DNA of 64,000 bases, from the NCBI GenBank assembly GCA_024742405.1, contig JANSYP010000001.1:186001-250000 (forward strand). The letters are read 5' to 3'. The notes beneath the pieces were generated by a model. The model saw only the letters and a program-made list of their open reading frames with translations, had not been told where the DNA came from and ran no database searches. This DNA is from Paracoccaceae bacterium (GTDB lineage: Bacteria; Pseudomonadota; Alphaproteobacteria; Rhodobacterales; Rhodobacteraceae). Below are positions 38,166 through 48,056 of the stretch, in pieces. The translations under genes were made by a program, and so were the position numbers. How positions within the stretch are numbered: position 1 is the first letter of the stretch; every line of letters begins with the position of its first letter.

Positions 38166-40327
38166 GACTGGCGCTGATCCTTTGCTTCTGCGTTGTGCCA
38201 TCGCTGGTCGCCGCTGCCGGGTTTCAGATCCGCAGCGGCGAGCATGACGGGTTTTCCAGACTTGTGATCTACCTGGACCGTCCGCGGGAGTGGGACGTTG
38301 CCGCCACCGAAGCCGGATACGAAGTGGTCGTGCCGGACAGTCCACAGGGATTCGACACCGGCGGTGTTTTCGAGTTCATTCCGCGGCGGCGCCTGACCGA
38401 CGTCAAGTCCGCGCCCGGCAGATTGACGCTTGATGTGCCCTGTGACTGCCCGGTTCAGGTCTTCGCCTATCGTCCCGACATTGTCGTGATCGACATCCAT
38501 TCCGACAAGCCCGATCCGGACAGCGTGCCAAACGCCGAAATCGTGATGCCCTTCGATTCCAAGCCCGCAACGATTGTGGTGGAAGGCGAGAAAGACACCG
38601 ATGTCCCCATCCTAGACGTGGCAACGTCCTCTCAGACCGCGAAGGCGCTGTCGGACTGGCAGGTTCGCGGTGGTACGGCCACACGCGCGACTCGATTGCT
38701 TGGGTTTTCGCCGCCTGCGGCGCTCCCGGACCAGCGCCTCGATCATTCGCAGCTTGTGGCAGGTATTGCTCAGGCCGCCTCCCACGGGATGGTTACACTG
38801 TCGGACCCCGGCGCGCGTGTCGAGGCGACCGACTTCCCCGCGGTTCCGGGGTTGCGCAGAGCCGGCAGCCAGGTGACCGTCCGCGATAGCCTGGTCCGTG
38901 GTTTGCCGCCGGGAGGGTTGCCAGCAGCCTCTCCGCACTGCCTTCCCGCGGAGCTTTTCGCTGTTTCGGATTGGGGCGATGCCGACGTGCCTGCCTCCAT
39001 TCTGCTCAGCGAGCTGCGTGCGGAGGGACTCTCCGGATCGCCGGGTACGGCCAGAGCCGATGGTGCGATTGAAATGATACGCTCCTATCTATTTCTGGGC
39101 TTTGGCAGCGAAGCCGCGGCACTGGTCCGCACCTATCGCATGCCCAAGCGGGACGAGCATGTATACCGGGCGCTGGCTGAAATCGTCGATTTCCCGGGGC
39201 GCGCAGACCGCAACCCGCTTGCCGATCAGTTGCAGTGCGACAGTCCCGCTGCGCTTTGGGCGTTCGTCGCGTCGCGCAGCCTTCCTGCCGTCGGAGGCGA
39301 CGTCAACGCGGACGTCGTCCTGCGAAATTTCCAACGGTTGCCATGGTGGTTACGGCTGCAGATCGGTGAGACCGCGGCGGCGAACTTCGATGCCCGGGGT
39401 GATGCGGTCTCGGCCGGGTCCGTTCGGGCATCGGTGGAGCGCGCGCGGGCCGCGCTGACTCAAGAGGCTGGACAGGGCTCCCAGGACGGTACTCCTGCAA
39501 GCGCGCTCCCGGACGGGGATGAGCATCATGCGTTGTCCGACCGTTCGCACCGCATGCGCTCCGCTCAGGCGATCCTGTACCGGCATAAAACCGCGGGGAG
39601 CCTGCCTGCGGCGGAGGATCGCGCTGAGATAACCGCTTTAGTGCTCGAGACTCGCGGCAGTGAAGAGAGCGTTGCACTGCTCGAAAACTACATCGACTTT
39701 GTCTCCGCACCGGACGACATTTTGGCCGCGGAGCAGCTGTTGACTGTCTTGTCGCGGTCGCGTTTTGCCAACGCTTATCCTTTGCGTGCGGCCTGGAACC
39801 AGCTTTTGGAAGCGGCTGTCGCGCAGCCGTCGCATGACGTCTTTCTCGGTGTTTTGGCCCGGAACAAGCGTGTGTTTGACAGGACTCCACCCGACCGCGC
39901 GACGGCGGATGCCGCAATCGCCCGCCTTGTCGCCACGGGGCTTCCGGAAAGTGCCGCAGACTTTGCGACGATTCTCGGCGCCTCGCCTCGCAGAGAGAAT
40001 CCGGCGGCCAGGCCTGCAGCGTCGCTCTCCGGGTCGAGCCTTGAGGATAGTACGCGGCAAAGCAGCACAATGATCGCCGCCGTCGAGCCCGGCGGGCCAA
40101 GCCCAGCCGTGGTGGAGAGCATTGCGACGGGCGAGCAAGACGCAATGGCCCTCCGTCAACTTCTTTCGACGAGTATGGTTCCGGCGGCGGACGCTGAGCA
40201 AGATGAGATATCGACGGACACCAGCCTGCAGCCGACCTCTACTCCTCTCGAAGCCTTGCTGGCGTCAGAGGCCGCGCTGGAAGTGCTCGGTCGCGTACTT
40301 GGATCGACGTCGGGAGCGGACGGCTAG
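38162..40327 (+). CDS. Large exported protein of unknown function, translationally coupled to motA
   Basis: A 721-residue protein with a signal peptide (MRLALILCFCVVPSLVAAA). An AMIN-like beta-rich segment follows (residues about 20-115: GFQIRSGEHDGFSRLVIYLDR, VFEFIPRRRL, DCPVQVFAYRPDIVVIDI). The remaining 550 residues are Ala/Ser/Arg-rich and mostly helical, ending in a region resembling tandem helical repeats. Its start overlaps the motA stop (ATGA), so the two are coupled. A periplasmic role in stator function or flagellar assembly is an inference from this coupling. I know no characterised homologue. Confidence 0.8.
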   Translation: MRLALILCFCVVPSLVAAAGFQIRSGEHDGFSRLVIYLDRPREWDVAATEAGYEVVVPDSPQGFDTGGVFEFIPRRRLTDVKSAPGRLTLDVPCDCPVQVFAYRPDIVVIDIHSDKPDPDSVPNAEIVMPFDSKPATIVVEGEKDTDVPILDVATSSQTAKALSDWQVRGGTATRATRLLGFSPPAALPDQRLDHSQLVAGIAQAASHGMVTLSDPGARVEATDFPAVPGLRRAGSQVTVRDSLVRGLPPGGLPAASPHCLPAELFAVSDWGDADVPASILLSELRAEGLSGSPGTARADGAIEMIRSYLFLGFGSEAAALVRTYRMPKRDEHVYRALAEIVDFPGRADRNPLADQLQCDSPAALWAFVASRSLPAVGGDVNADVVLRNFQRLPWWLRLQIGETAAANFDARGDAVSAGSVRASVERARAALTQEAGQGSQDGTPASALPDGDEHHALSDRSHRMRSAQAILYRHKTAGSLPAAEDRAEITALVLETRGSEESVALLENYIDFVSAPDDILAAEQLLTVLSRSRFANAYPLRAAWNQLLEAAVAQPSHDVFLGVLARNKRVFDRTPPDRATADAAIARLVATGLPESAADFATILGASPRRENPAARPAASLSGSSLEDSTRQSSTMIAAVEPGGPSPAVVESIATGEQDAMALRQLLSTSMVPAADAEQDEISTDTSLQPTSTPLEALLASEAALEVLGRVLGSTSGADG

Positions 40328-40518
40328 TACTCTGGACCCGATGAATTCACAAAAGGTCGTACGGCGCGCTGTATCAGTATCCTGTCGCTCGCGGCATACC
40401 GGCGTCGTCAATTCCATTCTGGTACATCTCCAAACTGTCCAGCTATCCCTCGTCCGACCGAAAAGAACTCAGCTCAAGCTGCACTGGTGTTCCCGCCCAT
40501 GCAGGATAGTTTGGCCGC

Positions 40519-41406
40519 ATGATCTACGACATCACGCTGAAGGTTTTCTACGAGTACGGGCGTCCAACGGATTTGGGGCGTCAGGTCGTGCGCGTGCTCC
40601 CGCGCCGCAAAACGCGCCATCAACGCCTCATCACGCACCATCTTGAGATACGGCCGGCTCCTGTCGAACGGCGAAGCACGCGGGATTTCTTTGGCAACGA
40701 TCTCATAGAGCTTGGCTTCGACACGTTCAGCCCGGATCTCGAGTTATTGCTGCGCGCGAGGGTCGAGCGCAGCGGCGCAATGGGCGGACTCGACTTGTCG
40801 CCGACGCGGACTCAGCTCGCGGACGAACTGGATCAGGACCGCCGGCTCGATGCGACGTCACCCTTGCACTTTCTGGGCGAGTCGACCCGCGTGCGCAGTA
40901 GTTCCGCCCTCCAGTCCTATGCCAGTGAGCAGACCAGTGCGTGCGCCACGGTGCTGGAAAGCGTAGAGGCCCTCGGCCAGGGGCTCCATGCCGATCTGGA
41001 GTTCGTTCCCGGAACGACGGAGGTTGATACCAGCCCCGAAGACGCTTTCGCCGCGCGCCGCGGGGTCTGCCAGGATTTCAGCCACATCATGATTGGGGGC
41101 CTGCGCGCCATCGGGGTTCCGGCGGGGTATGTAAGCGGGTTTCTCCGAACGATTCCGCCGTCGGGACAGCCCCGCTTGGAAGGCGCGGATGCCATGCATG
41201 CCTGGGTCCGCGCCTGGTGCGGGCAGGAGCTTGGCTGGGTCGACTATGATCCGACCAACGCGATGCGCGCAGGGCGCGACCATGTCGAAGTTGCCATGGG
41301 GCGCGACTATGCCGACGTTTCTCCCTTGCGTGGAGTTATGAGATCCTATGGTGCAGGATCGAGCGGACATAGCGTCGATATGGTCGAGGTCGGCGCTGCG
41401 GAGTGA
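40519..41406 (+). CDS. Transglutaminase-like cysteine peptidase family protein
   Basis: A 295-residue stand-alone transglutaminase-like protein with an N-terminal beta region (MIYDITLKVFYEYGRPTDLGRQVVRVLPRR). The triad is complete: Cys in FAARRGVCQDFSHIMI (about 182), His in ADAMHAWVRAW (about 224) and Asp in WVDYDPTNAM (about 241). There is no signal peptide. It is related to the N-terminal domain of the 31433 gene product and belongs to the family that accompanies ATP-grasp/alpha-E genes, but here it is 3.3 kb away from them. Confidence 0.9.
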   Translation: MIYDITLKVFYEYGRPTDLGRQVVRVLPRRKTRHQRLITHHLEIRPAPVERRSTRDFFGNDLIELGFDTFSPDLELLLRARVERSGAMGGLDLSPTRTQLADELDQDRRLDATSPLHFLGESTRVRSSSALQSYASEQTSACATVLESVEALGQGLHADLEFVPGTTEVDTSPEDAFAARRGVCQDFSHIMIGGLRAIGVPAGYVSGFLRTIPPSGQPRLEGADAMHAWVRAWCGQELGWVDYDPTNAMRAGRDHVEVAMGRDYADVSPLRGVMRSYGAGSSGHSVDMVEVGAAE

Positions 41407-41467
41407 GAATTGCGCTTTCAAGCGCCGGTCAATTGAGGCACGTCTGTGCCACCCTCAGGAGACCGCA

Positions 41468-42217
41468 ATGGCCAAGAAAAAGACCGCCCTGATCTACGAG
41501 CGTATCCAGCCCGTCACATCGAAGCGCTACGCCCGCCACTCCGTGGATGTCGGGCGCGACTTCCGCTTTGCGACCGGTCTGGAGGCCATCCCGGCGCTGG
41601 CCGAAGAGTTTCCATCCCTGGCGCGTATCTGCCCGATCGTGTTTGCCGGTTCCGCCGAGGCGCCGATGCCCAATGCGCTTCTGGGCATGAAGAAAGGCCA
41701 GAATGTGTTCATTGGCCCGAACGGTGGTTGGGCGGCCCCTTACATCCCGGCATTCTTGCGTCGTTACCCGTTTATCAGCGCTCCGACCAAGGAGGGTGGC
41801 AAGACCGTGTTGTGCGTCGATGATGCGTTTGTGGGCCTGAACACGGCCGGAAAGGGGCATGCACTTTTCACGTCCGATGGCGTCGAGACCAAGTTTCTGC
41901 GTGATGTGAACCTGTTCGTGAGCAATTTCGATGCCGGTCTGGAGGCCACCCGTGCCTTTGTTGGGCGTCTGGTCGCGCGGAATCTGCTGGAGCCGATGTC
42001 GATCCGGATCACCGATTCCGCTGGCGAGACGACCGGGGGCATCGGCGGTATGTTCGGCCTGTCACGCGCCAGGTTCGACGCGCTCGGTCCCGATGCGCGC
42101 GCAGAGCTCAAGGAAACCGGCGATCTGGAGCGGTGCGCCCTGCATCTGAAGTCGCTGGAGCATATCCGGCGCGCGGGACAGGGGGCTAAGCGGCCCGCTC
42201 CGCCAACACGGCACTGA
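41468..42217 (+). CDS. SapC-family protein
   Basis: A 249-residue protein. The sequence FPSLARICPIVFAGSAEAPMPNALLGMKKGQNVFIGPNGGWAAPYIPAFLRRYPF (given here for position about 47-101 only by its key motif YIPAFLRRYPF) is the SapC signature. The family was named from an S-layer protein locus but its function is not known. No signal peptide. ATG 41468 has AGGAGACC upstream. Its 3' end overlaps the convergent ABC-transporter ATPase gene by 32 bases. I first considered a proteasome-type peptidase, as often follows transglutaminase genes, but no N-terminal Thr site is present. Confidence 0.8.
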   Translation: MAKKKTALIYERIQPVTSKRYARHSVDVGRDFRFATGLEAIPALAEEFPSLARICPIVFAGSAEAPMPNALLGMKKGQNVFIGPNGGWAAPYIPAFLRRYPFISAPTKEGGKTVLCVDDAFVGLNTAGKGHALFTSDGVETKFLRDVNLFVSNFDAGLEATRAFVGRLVARNLLEPMSIRITDSAGETTGGIGGMFGLSRARFDALGPDARAELKETGDLERCALHLKSLEHIRRAGQGAKRPAPPTRH

Positions 42218-43811
42218 GGTCAAAGGCCGCGCGCATCAACCGGCGGGTGTAGTCGGTGCGCGGCGTCGAAAAGACCTCTGCGGTCGGGCCTGCCTCCACG
42301 ATGCATCCGTCCTTCATCACCATCACGCTGTCCGAAATCGCCTGGACCACCGAAAGGTCGTGGCTGATGAACAGGTAAGACATCCCGTGGCGGGTCTGGA
42401 GGTCGCGCAGGAGCGCGATGACCTGTTTTTGCACGGACCGGTCCAACGCCGAGGTCGGCTCATCCAACACGATGACATCCGGCGTCAGGACGAGGGCGCG
42501 GGCGATGGCGATGCGTTGCCGCTGGCCGCCGGAAAACTCATGCGGAAACCGGTTGCGCACGGCTGGATCCAGATCGACCTCCTGCAGGGCGCGCACCGCT
42601 GCGGCATCGCGTTCCTCCGCGCCGATCTCGGGCGCGTGCACCAAAAGACCTTCGGTGACGATCTCGCCGACGGTCAGCCGGGGCGACAGCGATCCGTAGG
42701 GATCCTGGAACACCATCTGGAGCTGCTTGCGGTGCGGGCGCATGGCGCGGCGGTCGAGCACCGAGATTTCGGTTCCCTCGAACTGGATCCGCCCCGTCGA
42801 TGGCAACAGCCGCAGCAAGGCCCGCCCCAGCGTGGATTTGCCGGAGCCGCTTTCGCCGACGATCCCGAGGGTCTGGCCCCTCTGCAGGGTCAGACTGACG
42901 TCCTGCACGGCTTTCAGCTCCGGCGTCTCGGGGGTCAGAAAGCCCCCCACGCCGCCGCCGAAGGTGACGTTCACGTTCTGCCCGGCGAGCAGAACGGGCG
43001 CGCTTGCGTCCACCGGAGCCTTGCGCCCTTCGGGTTCGGCGTCGAGCAGCATGCGGGTGTAGGTCCTGGCTGGTGCCGCAAAGACCTGCGCGGTCGCGCC
43101 CTCTTCGACCATCCGGCCCGCGCGCATGACGTAGACCCGGTCCGCGAAGGCCTCGACGATGCCGAGATCGTGGGTGATGAACAGGATGGCCATGCCCAGC
43201 CGCTGCTGCAGATCGGCCAGAAGGCTGAGGATTTCGGCCTGGATGGTCACATCGAGCGCGGTCGTCGGCTCGTCGGCGATCAGCAGGTCGGGATCGTTGG
43301 CCAGCGCCATGGCAATCATCACGCGTTGACGCTGACCGCCGGACAGCTCGTGGGGATAGGCCTGCATTCGTGCGGCGGCGCGGGGGATCTGTACCAGCTC
43401 CAGCAGCTCCAGCGCGCGGGCCCGTGCCGCCCGCCGGCTGAGCCGGCCATGGACCATCAACGGCTCGGCGATCTGCCGTTCGATCCGGTAGAGCGGATCG
43501 AGCGAGGTCATCGGCTCCTGAAAGATCATCGTCACATGGCGCCCCCGGATCCGGTCTAGGGCGGTCTTGGGCATACCGACCAGTTCCCGGCCATGGTAGC
43601 GGGCGGACCCGTCGGCGCAGCCGTTGGCCGCCAGCAGCCCCATCGCACCCATCATCATCTGGCTCTTGCCCGATCCGCTTTCGCCTACCACAGCGACAGT
43701 CTCGCCACGCGCGACGTGCAGCGAGACGCCGCGCACCGCCTCGACCGGCCCGTCCGGGCTGTCGAAGCGCACGCGCAGGTCGGTAAGCTCCAGAACGGGC
43801 GTGTCGTCCAT
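42186..43811 (-). CDS. Oligopeptide ABC transporter, fused double ATPase (DppD-DppF type)
   Basis: A 541-residue protein with two complete ABC ATPase domains in one chain. Walker A motifs are GESGSGKSQ (about 36-44) and GESGSGKST (about 310). Signatures [15 protein letters not shown] and [15 protein letters not shown] are present, with matching Walker [14 protein letters not shown] and [13 protein letters not shown]. It energises peptide or opine uptake by the permeases encoded immediately upstream; the gap to the previous stop is a single base. Last gene of the four-gene transporter operon. Confidence 0.94.
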   Translation of the reverse strand: MDDTPVLELTDLRVRFDSPDGPVEAVRGVSLHVARGETVAVVGESGSGKSQMMMGAMGLLAANGCADGSARYHGRELVGMPKTALDRIRGRHVTMIFQEPMTSLDPLYRIERQIAEPLMVHGRLSRRAARARALELLELVQIPRAAARMQAYPHELSGGQRQRVMIAMALANDPDLLIADEPTTALDVTIQAEILSLLADLQQRLGMAILFITHDLGIVEAFADRVYVMRAGRMVEEGATAQVFAAPARTYTRMLLDAEPEGRKAPVDASAPVLLAGQNVNVTFGGGVGGFLTPETPELKAVQDVSLTLQRGQTLGIVGESGSGKSTLGRALLRLLPSTGRIQFEGTEISVLDRRAMRPHRKQLQMVFQDPYGSLSPRLTVGEIVTEGLLVHAPEIGAEERDAAAVRALQEVDLDPAVRNRFPHEFSGGQRQRIAIARALVLTPDVIVLDEPTSALDRSVQKQVIALLRDLQTRHGMSYLFISHDLSVVQAISDSVMVMKDGCIVEAGPTAEVFSTPRTDYTRRLMRAAFDLSAVLAERAA

Positions 43812-43812
43812 G

Positions 43813-44934
43813 TCAGCGGTCCTTGGGATCGAGCGCATCGCGCAGCCCGTCGCCGAGAAAGTTCAGCGCGAACAGAAGGATGGTCAGGGCGAGGGAGGGG
43901 TAGAAGAGCATGTAGGGCGCGCCGCGCATGTCCTTGGCGCCTTCGGAGATCAGCACGCCAAGCGAGGTCAGCGGCTCCTGCACGCCCAGGCCGAGGAAGG
44001 ACAGGAAGCTCTCCAGCAGGATCACCTTGGGGATCAGAAGCGTGACATAGACGATCACCGGACCGAGCGTGTTGGGGATGATATGGCGGCGCAGGATGCC
44101 GCCCGACCCGACGCCGAGCGCATCGGCCGCCTGCACGAACTCGCGACGCCTCAGGCTGATCGTCTGACCGCGCACGATGCGGGCCATGTCGAGCCATTCC
44201 ACCGCCCCCACGGCGATGAACATCAGGATCACGTTGCGCCCGAAAAAGACGACCAGCAAGATCACGAAAAAGATGAAGGGCAGGGCATAGAGGATATCGA
44301 CAAACCGCATCATCAGCGTGTCGATCCGCCCTCCGAGATAGCCCGCGGTCGCGCCATAGGCGACGCCGATGACCAGCGCGACCGCGGTTGCGAGCGCCCC
44401 GATCATCAGCGAGATCCGGACGGAGATGAGCGTTCGGGCCAGCAGATCGCGGCCATTGGCATCGGTGCCGAAGAGAAAATGCACCCGCGCGACATCCGCC
44501 TCCATCACGACACGGGTGCCGTCGGGCGACGTCTCGGTGATGCGGGCATTGGAGAACAGGTTCGAGCGGTCAAGATAGCGGGTCACGCGGGGGTCGATTT
44601 CGCGGCTGGAAGAGGCTTCGATGCGCAGGGTCTCGCCGTCCAGCGCGATCTCGTCGAGGGTCAGACGGGCGCGGCTCAGCACGCGTTCGGCCTGGGGCAG
44701 GATAGCGTCGGGGCGCGGATAGGCGGTCAGGCTCGCGGGAACCTTGACGAACTCGCGATAAACCGTGGCGTGATTGTGCGGGCTGATCATCGGGCCGAAG
44801 ATCCCGGCCAGGATGTAGAAGCCCAGCACCCAGAGCGAGACCATTGCCGCCCGGTTGCGTCGCAGCCGCAGCCAGGCTGTCGCCCAGAGCGAGCGCGAGA
44901 CCGTCTGCGGTCCGGGGGCTGCTGCATCAGTCAT
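43813..44934 (-). CDS. Oligopeptide ABC transporter permease (OppC/DppC type)
   Basis: A 373-residue permease with six membrane segments and the EAA-like coupling loop (EFVQAADALGVGSGGILRRHIIPNTLGPV). Between membrane segments 1 and 2 it carries an unusually long periplasmic insertion (about residues 58-140), making it about 70 residues longer than typical OppC. Start ATG 44934 overlaps the end of the DppB-type gene by eight bases. It forms the channel together with that protein. Confidence 0.93.
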   Translation of the reverse strand: MTDAAAPGPQTVSRSLWATAWLRLRRNRAAMVSLWVLGFYILAGIFGPMISPHNHATVYREFVKVPASLTAYPRPDAILPQAERVLSRARLTLDEIALDGETLRIEASSSREIDPRVTRYLDRSNLFSNARITETSPDGTRVVMEADVARVHFLFGTDANGRDLLARTLISVRISLMIGALATAVALVIGVAYGATAGYLGGRIDTLMMRFVDILYALPFIFFVILLVVFFGRNVILMFIAVGAVEWLDMARIVRGQTISLRRREFVQAADALGVGSGGILRRHIIPNTLGPVIVYVTLLIPKVILLESFLSFLGLGVQEPLTSLGVLISEGAKDMRGAPYMLFYPSLALTILLFALNFLGDGLRDALDPKDR

Positions 44935-45850
44935 AGCGCACCCGCGGGTCCAGCGCGGCATAGAGGATATCGACGATCAGGTTGAACAGCACCACGAAGA
45001 CCGCGATCACCACCACCGTGCCCATCACGAGCGTATAGTCGCGGTTCAGCGCGCCGGTGACAAAATACCGCCCGATCCCCGGCAGGCCGAAGATCTGCTC
45101 GATGACGATGGAGCCTGTGAGCAGCGCCGCGGCCGCCGGTCCCAAATAGGAGACCGCCGGCAAGCACGCCGATCGCAGCGCATGGGTCACCACGACCATC
45201 CGCGTCGGCAGACCATAGGCGCGCGCGGTCCGGACATGGTCGGCCCGCAACGCTTCGATCATGCTGCCGCGGATCAGGCGCGCGACCACCGCCACCTGCG
45301 GCAGGGCCAGAGCGATCACGGGCAGCACCATGTTCGCCGGGGTGCCCCCGTTCCACCCCCCGGCCGGCAGCCAGCTCAGCCACACCCCGAAGATCAGCGC
45401 CAGCAGCGGGGCGAGCACGAAGTTAGGAACCGTGATCCCGAAGGTCGCCGTGGCGATCACCGCATAATCGATCCAGGAATTCTGATACAGTGCCGCGATG
45501 CAGCCCAGCAGCCCGCCGAGCAGCAACGCGGTCAGCAGCGCCAGGGAGCCCAGCGTCATCGACACCGGCAGCCCGGCGGCCAGCAGCTCCGCCACGGTGA
45601 AGTCGCGATAGATGAAGGACGGCCCGAAATCGCCCCGTGCGAGGTTGCCTAGATAGTGAAGGTATTGTTCCCAAAGCGGTTTATCGAGCTGGAAGATCCG
45701 GTTGAGGTTCTCCATCACCGTCGGCTCCAGCGTACGTTCGCGGTCGAACGGTCCTCCCGGTGCGATCCGGATCAGGAAGAACGCACCGGTGACGATCAGA
45801 AAGAGCGTCGGGATCGCGCCCAGGAGTCGCCGCAGCACATATCTCAGCAT
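44927..45850 (-). CDS. Oligopeptide ABC transporter permease (OppB/DppB type)
   Basis: A 307-residue permease starting MLRYVLRRLLGAIPTLFLIVTGAFFLIRIAPGGPF, the hallmark OppB N-terminus. It has six membrane segments and a coupling loop (ADHVRTARAYGLPTRMVVVTHALRSACLPAVSYLG). It follows the binding-protein gene by 46 bases and overlaps the OppC-type gene. Substrate specificity is set by the binding protein. Confidence 0.94.
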   Translation of the reverse strand: MLRYVLRRLLGAIPTLFLIVTGAFFLIRIAPGGPFDRERTLEPTVMENLNRIFQLDKPLWEQYLHYLGNLARGDFGPSFIYRDFTVAELLAAGLPVSMTLGSLALLTALLLGGLLGCIAALYQNSWIDYAVIATATFGITVPNFVLAPLLALIFGVWLSWLPAGGWNGGTPANMVLPVIALALPQVAVVARLIRGSMIEALRADHVRTARAYGLPTRMVVVTHALRSACLPAVSYLGPAAAALLTGSIVIEQIFGLPGIGRYFVTGALNRDYTLVMGTVVVIAVFVVLFNLIVDILYAALDPRVRYD

Positions 45851-45896
45851 CGCGCGGGCGCACCGCGTCGGTCGGCTGCCGCGGCCCAGGCGGGCC

Positions 45897-47480
45897 TCAT
45901 TCGGTCAGGGACATGAAGCGCGTCGGATGCGCGTTCTGGATATTGTCCGCCCAACCGCTCAGCTTGGGCGAGACGAGGCTGCGCGAGGAATAGAACAGCA
46001 GGGGGATCTGCGGCAGGTCCCGCAGGATCATCGCCTCGACCTCGGCCAGGATCTTGGCGCGCTCTTCGAGGTTGGCGGTGTTGGCGGCGGTGTCGAGCAA
46101 CCCGTCATGTTCCGGATTGTCATAGAGACCGTAGTTGAACCCCGGATTGTCGGCGCGGTTCAGGAACAGGAAGTTTTGCGGGTCTGAATAGTCCCCGATC
46201 CAGCCGGCGCGGGCGACGTCATGGATCTTGTCGTCGCGCAGCATCGCATAGTGGGCGCTGATATCGCGGACATTGAAGGTCGTTTCGATCCCCAGTGGTG
46301 CCCACATATTGGCGATGGCCGTCGCGGTATTCTTATTGTTTTCCGAGGCGTTATAGCTGATCTCGACCGTGATCGGATTGTCGGGGCCGAAACCCGCCTC
46401 TTCCATCAGCGCGATGGCTTCGTCCTCGCGGTCGAGCATCGGGAGCGTGGCGTAGGCGAGCTCCGGCGCTGTGTCGAGATAGTTTCCGATCCCCGGCGGC
46501 ACCCACGCGTAGGCCGGCAGCATGCTGCCCGACCAGATTTCTTCGGCGAGGAATTCGCGGTCGATTACCATCGACATAGCCTGCCGGACCCGCAGGTCGT
46601 CAAAGGGCTCGCGGCTGGTGTTCACGCCGTAATAGTAGACGCCGAGATAGGGGGCGATGCGGACCTGATCGCCCAGCCGGGCCTTGAGATCGGCGATCTG
46701 TTCGGTCGCGATGTCCGAGCAGGAATGCACCTCGCCCGCTTCAAACCGGCGCGCGCAATTGGCGAGATCCTCGAAGGGAATGAACTCCACTTGTTCGATC
46801 GCGACCTCGTCAGCACCGTGGAATTCAGGGTTTTTCGTGACCACGATCTTGTCGTTAGGCGTGAAGCTTTCCAACCGGTAAGCGCCGTTGCTGACCATGT
46901 TTGCGGGCTGCACGAAGGCATCGCCATGGGCCTCGACGCTTGCGGGGTGGAGCGGCAGGCCGGTTTGGTGGGTCAGCAGCTCGAGGAAGTAGGGCGTCGG
47001 CCTTTCCAACGTGATCTGAAGCGTCCGGTCGTCCAGCGCTGTCACGCCAAGCTCGCCCTCTTCGCCCTTGTTGATCGCTTCGGCGCCCTTGATCGGATAG
47101 AGAATGTTGGCGTATTTCGCACCCGTGGCCGGATCCATGATCCGGTTGAACGAAAAGACAAAGTCGCCCGCGGTGACCGGATCTCCGTTCGACCATTTCG
47201 CCGTGTCACGCAGGGTGAAGGTGTAGATCGTGCCGTCTTCGGACACCTCCCAGCTTTCGGCGACACCCGGTATCACCTGCGCCTCGGTATCGTAGACGAC
47301 CAGCCCCTCGTAAAGGTCGCGCAGCACGTTGGCTTCGGTGACGGTCGAGGTCTTGTGCTGATCGAGCGTCTCGGGGTCGCCATCATTACCGCGCACATAG
47401 GTTTGCGCCGCCGCGGGCGCCATGGCGAGCATCGCGAGGGTGCCTGCGAGCATCGCGGTCGTGACCGTCTGTCGGATCAT
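45897..47480 (-). CDS. Oligopeptide ABC transporter, periplasmic binding protein (OppA type)
   Basis: A 527-residue SBP family 5 protein with a signal peptide (MIRQTVTTAMLAGTLAMLAMAPAAAQ). Characteristic segments include GNDGDPETLDQHKTSTVTEANVLRDLYEGLVVYD, FTLRDTAKWSNGDPVTAGDFVFSFNRIMDP (about 90-119) and VRQAMSMVIDREFLAEEIWSG. It is closest in style to OppA/MppA, thus oligopeptides are the likeliest ligand. First gene of the minus-strand transporter operon. ATG 47480 has AAAGGA upstream. Confidence 0.94.
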   Translation of the reverse strand: MIRQTVTTAMLAGTLAMLAMAPAAAQTYVRGNDGDPETLDQHKTSTVTEANVLRDLYEGLVVYDTEAQVIPGVAESWEVSEDGTIYTFTLRDTAKWSNGDPVTAGDFVFSFNRIMDPATGAKYANILYPIKGAEAINKGEEGELGVTALDDRTLQITLERPTPYFLELLTHQTGLPLHPASVEAHGDAFVQPANMVSNGAYRLESFTPNDKIVVTKNPEFHGADEVAIEQVEFIPFEDLANCARRFEAGEVHSCSDIATEQIADLKARLGDQVRIAPYLGVYYYGVNTSREPFDDLRVRQAMSMVIDREFLAEEIWSGSMLPAYAWVPPGIGNYLDTAPELAYATLPMLDREDEAIALMEEAGFGPDNPITVEISYNASENNKNTATAIANMWAPLGIETTFNVRDISAHYAMLRDDKIHDVARAGWIGDYSDPQNFLFLNRADNPGFNYGLYDNPEHDGLLDTAANTANLEERAKILAEVEAMILRDLPQIPLLFYSSRSLVSPKLSGWADNIQNAHPTRFMSLTE

Positions 47481-47843
47481 GGGGCGGGTCCTTTGTTCGG
47501 GGCATCATGCCGGTGATCGTTTCGATCATTAGAACGATGAAGTCGCCAAAGGGGCAATCACCAATGCGTGGGCTGGGCAGGGTGTCGCGCCAAACCACGC
47601 GTTTCACGGAGCGTCTCGACGATCTTTTGACCACTTTGCACGGCTTCGTGCCGGCGCAAGGCGCGGTCTGGGGCGAACCCCCGTCCGCCCCAGTGCTGCC
47701 GGAAGGTGTCGCGGTTTGGTCCGATCGGCCACGCTGTATTGTCAGGGGTTTTCACCTTGGGCCGAGGCGTTGGTGACAAGGTCACCGACGGCACAGTCGA
47801 GCCGACGTATTCTGGAGTCGGACCATCGAAAAGGAGAGCTGCC
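47481..47843. other. Gene-free stretch upstream of the transporter operon
   Basis: This should hold the promoters for the minus-strand OppA operon and for the plus-strand DUF2892 gene. I see no supported coding sequence, repeat or hairpin terminator in it. Confidence 0.4.
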
Positions 47844-48056
47844 ATGACTGCCAATGTTGGAACCCTGGACCGCATCGCCCGTGCCATCCTTGGGATCATC
47901 CTCGTCCTCGCCCCGTTCATCAGCGGAATGGCCATGTTCGCCAATCCGGTCTGGACGACCGTCTCGGTGCTCGTGGGAATCGTGCTGCTCGGCACGTCGG
48001 CGATCAAATTCTGCCCGGCCTATCGTCTGCTTGGCATGCAAACCTGCAAGATGTGA
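47844..48056 (+). CDS. DUF2892/YgaP-like small membrane protein
   Basis: A 70-residue protein: MTANVGTLDRIARAILGIILVLAPF, a second hydrophobic segment (VWTTVSVLVGIVLLGTSAI) and the terminal KFCPAYRLLGMQTCK, all typical of the DUF2892 inner-membrane family, which is often found alone or fused to rhodanese domains. The paired cysteines near the end suggest sulfur or redox chemistry, but no function is proven. A strong AAGGAGAG Shine-Dalgarno precedes ATG 47844. Convergent with the NsrR-like gene. Confidence 0.9.
   Translation: MTANVGTLDRIARAILGIILVLAPFISGMAMFANPVWTTVSVLVGIVLLGTSAIKFCPAYRLLGMQTCKM

Noticed and set aside
41468-42217. Proteasome-type peptidase expected after a transglutaminase gene
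   Set aside because: The product has no N-terminal Thr catalytic site and instead shows the SapC-family YIPAFLRRYPF motif.
42360-43559. A long plus-strand frame antisense to the ABC ATPase
   Set aside because: Shadow of a gene with two complete ABC domains; no ribosome-binding site and no recognisable protein motif.
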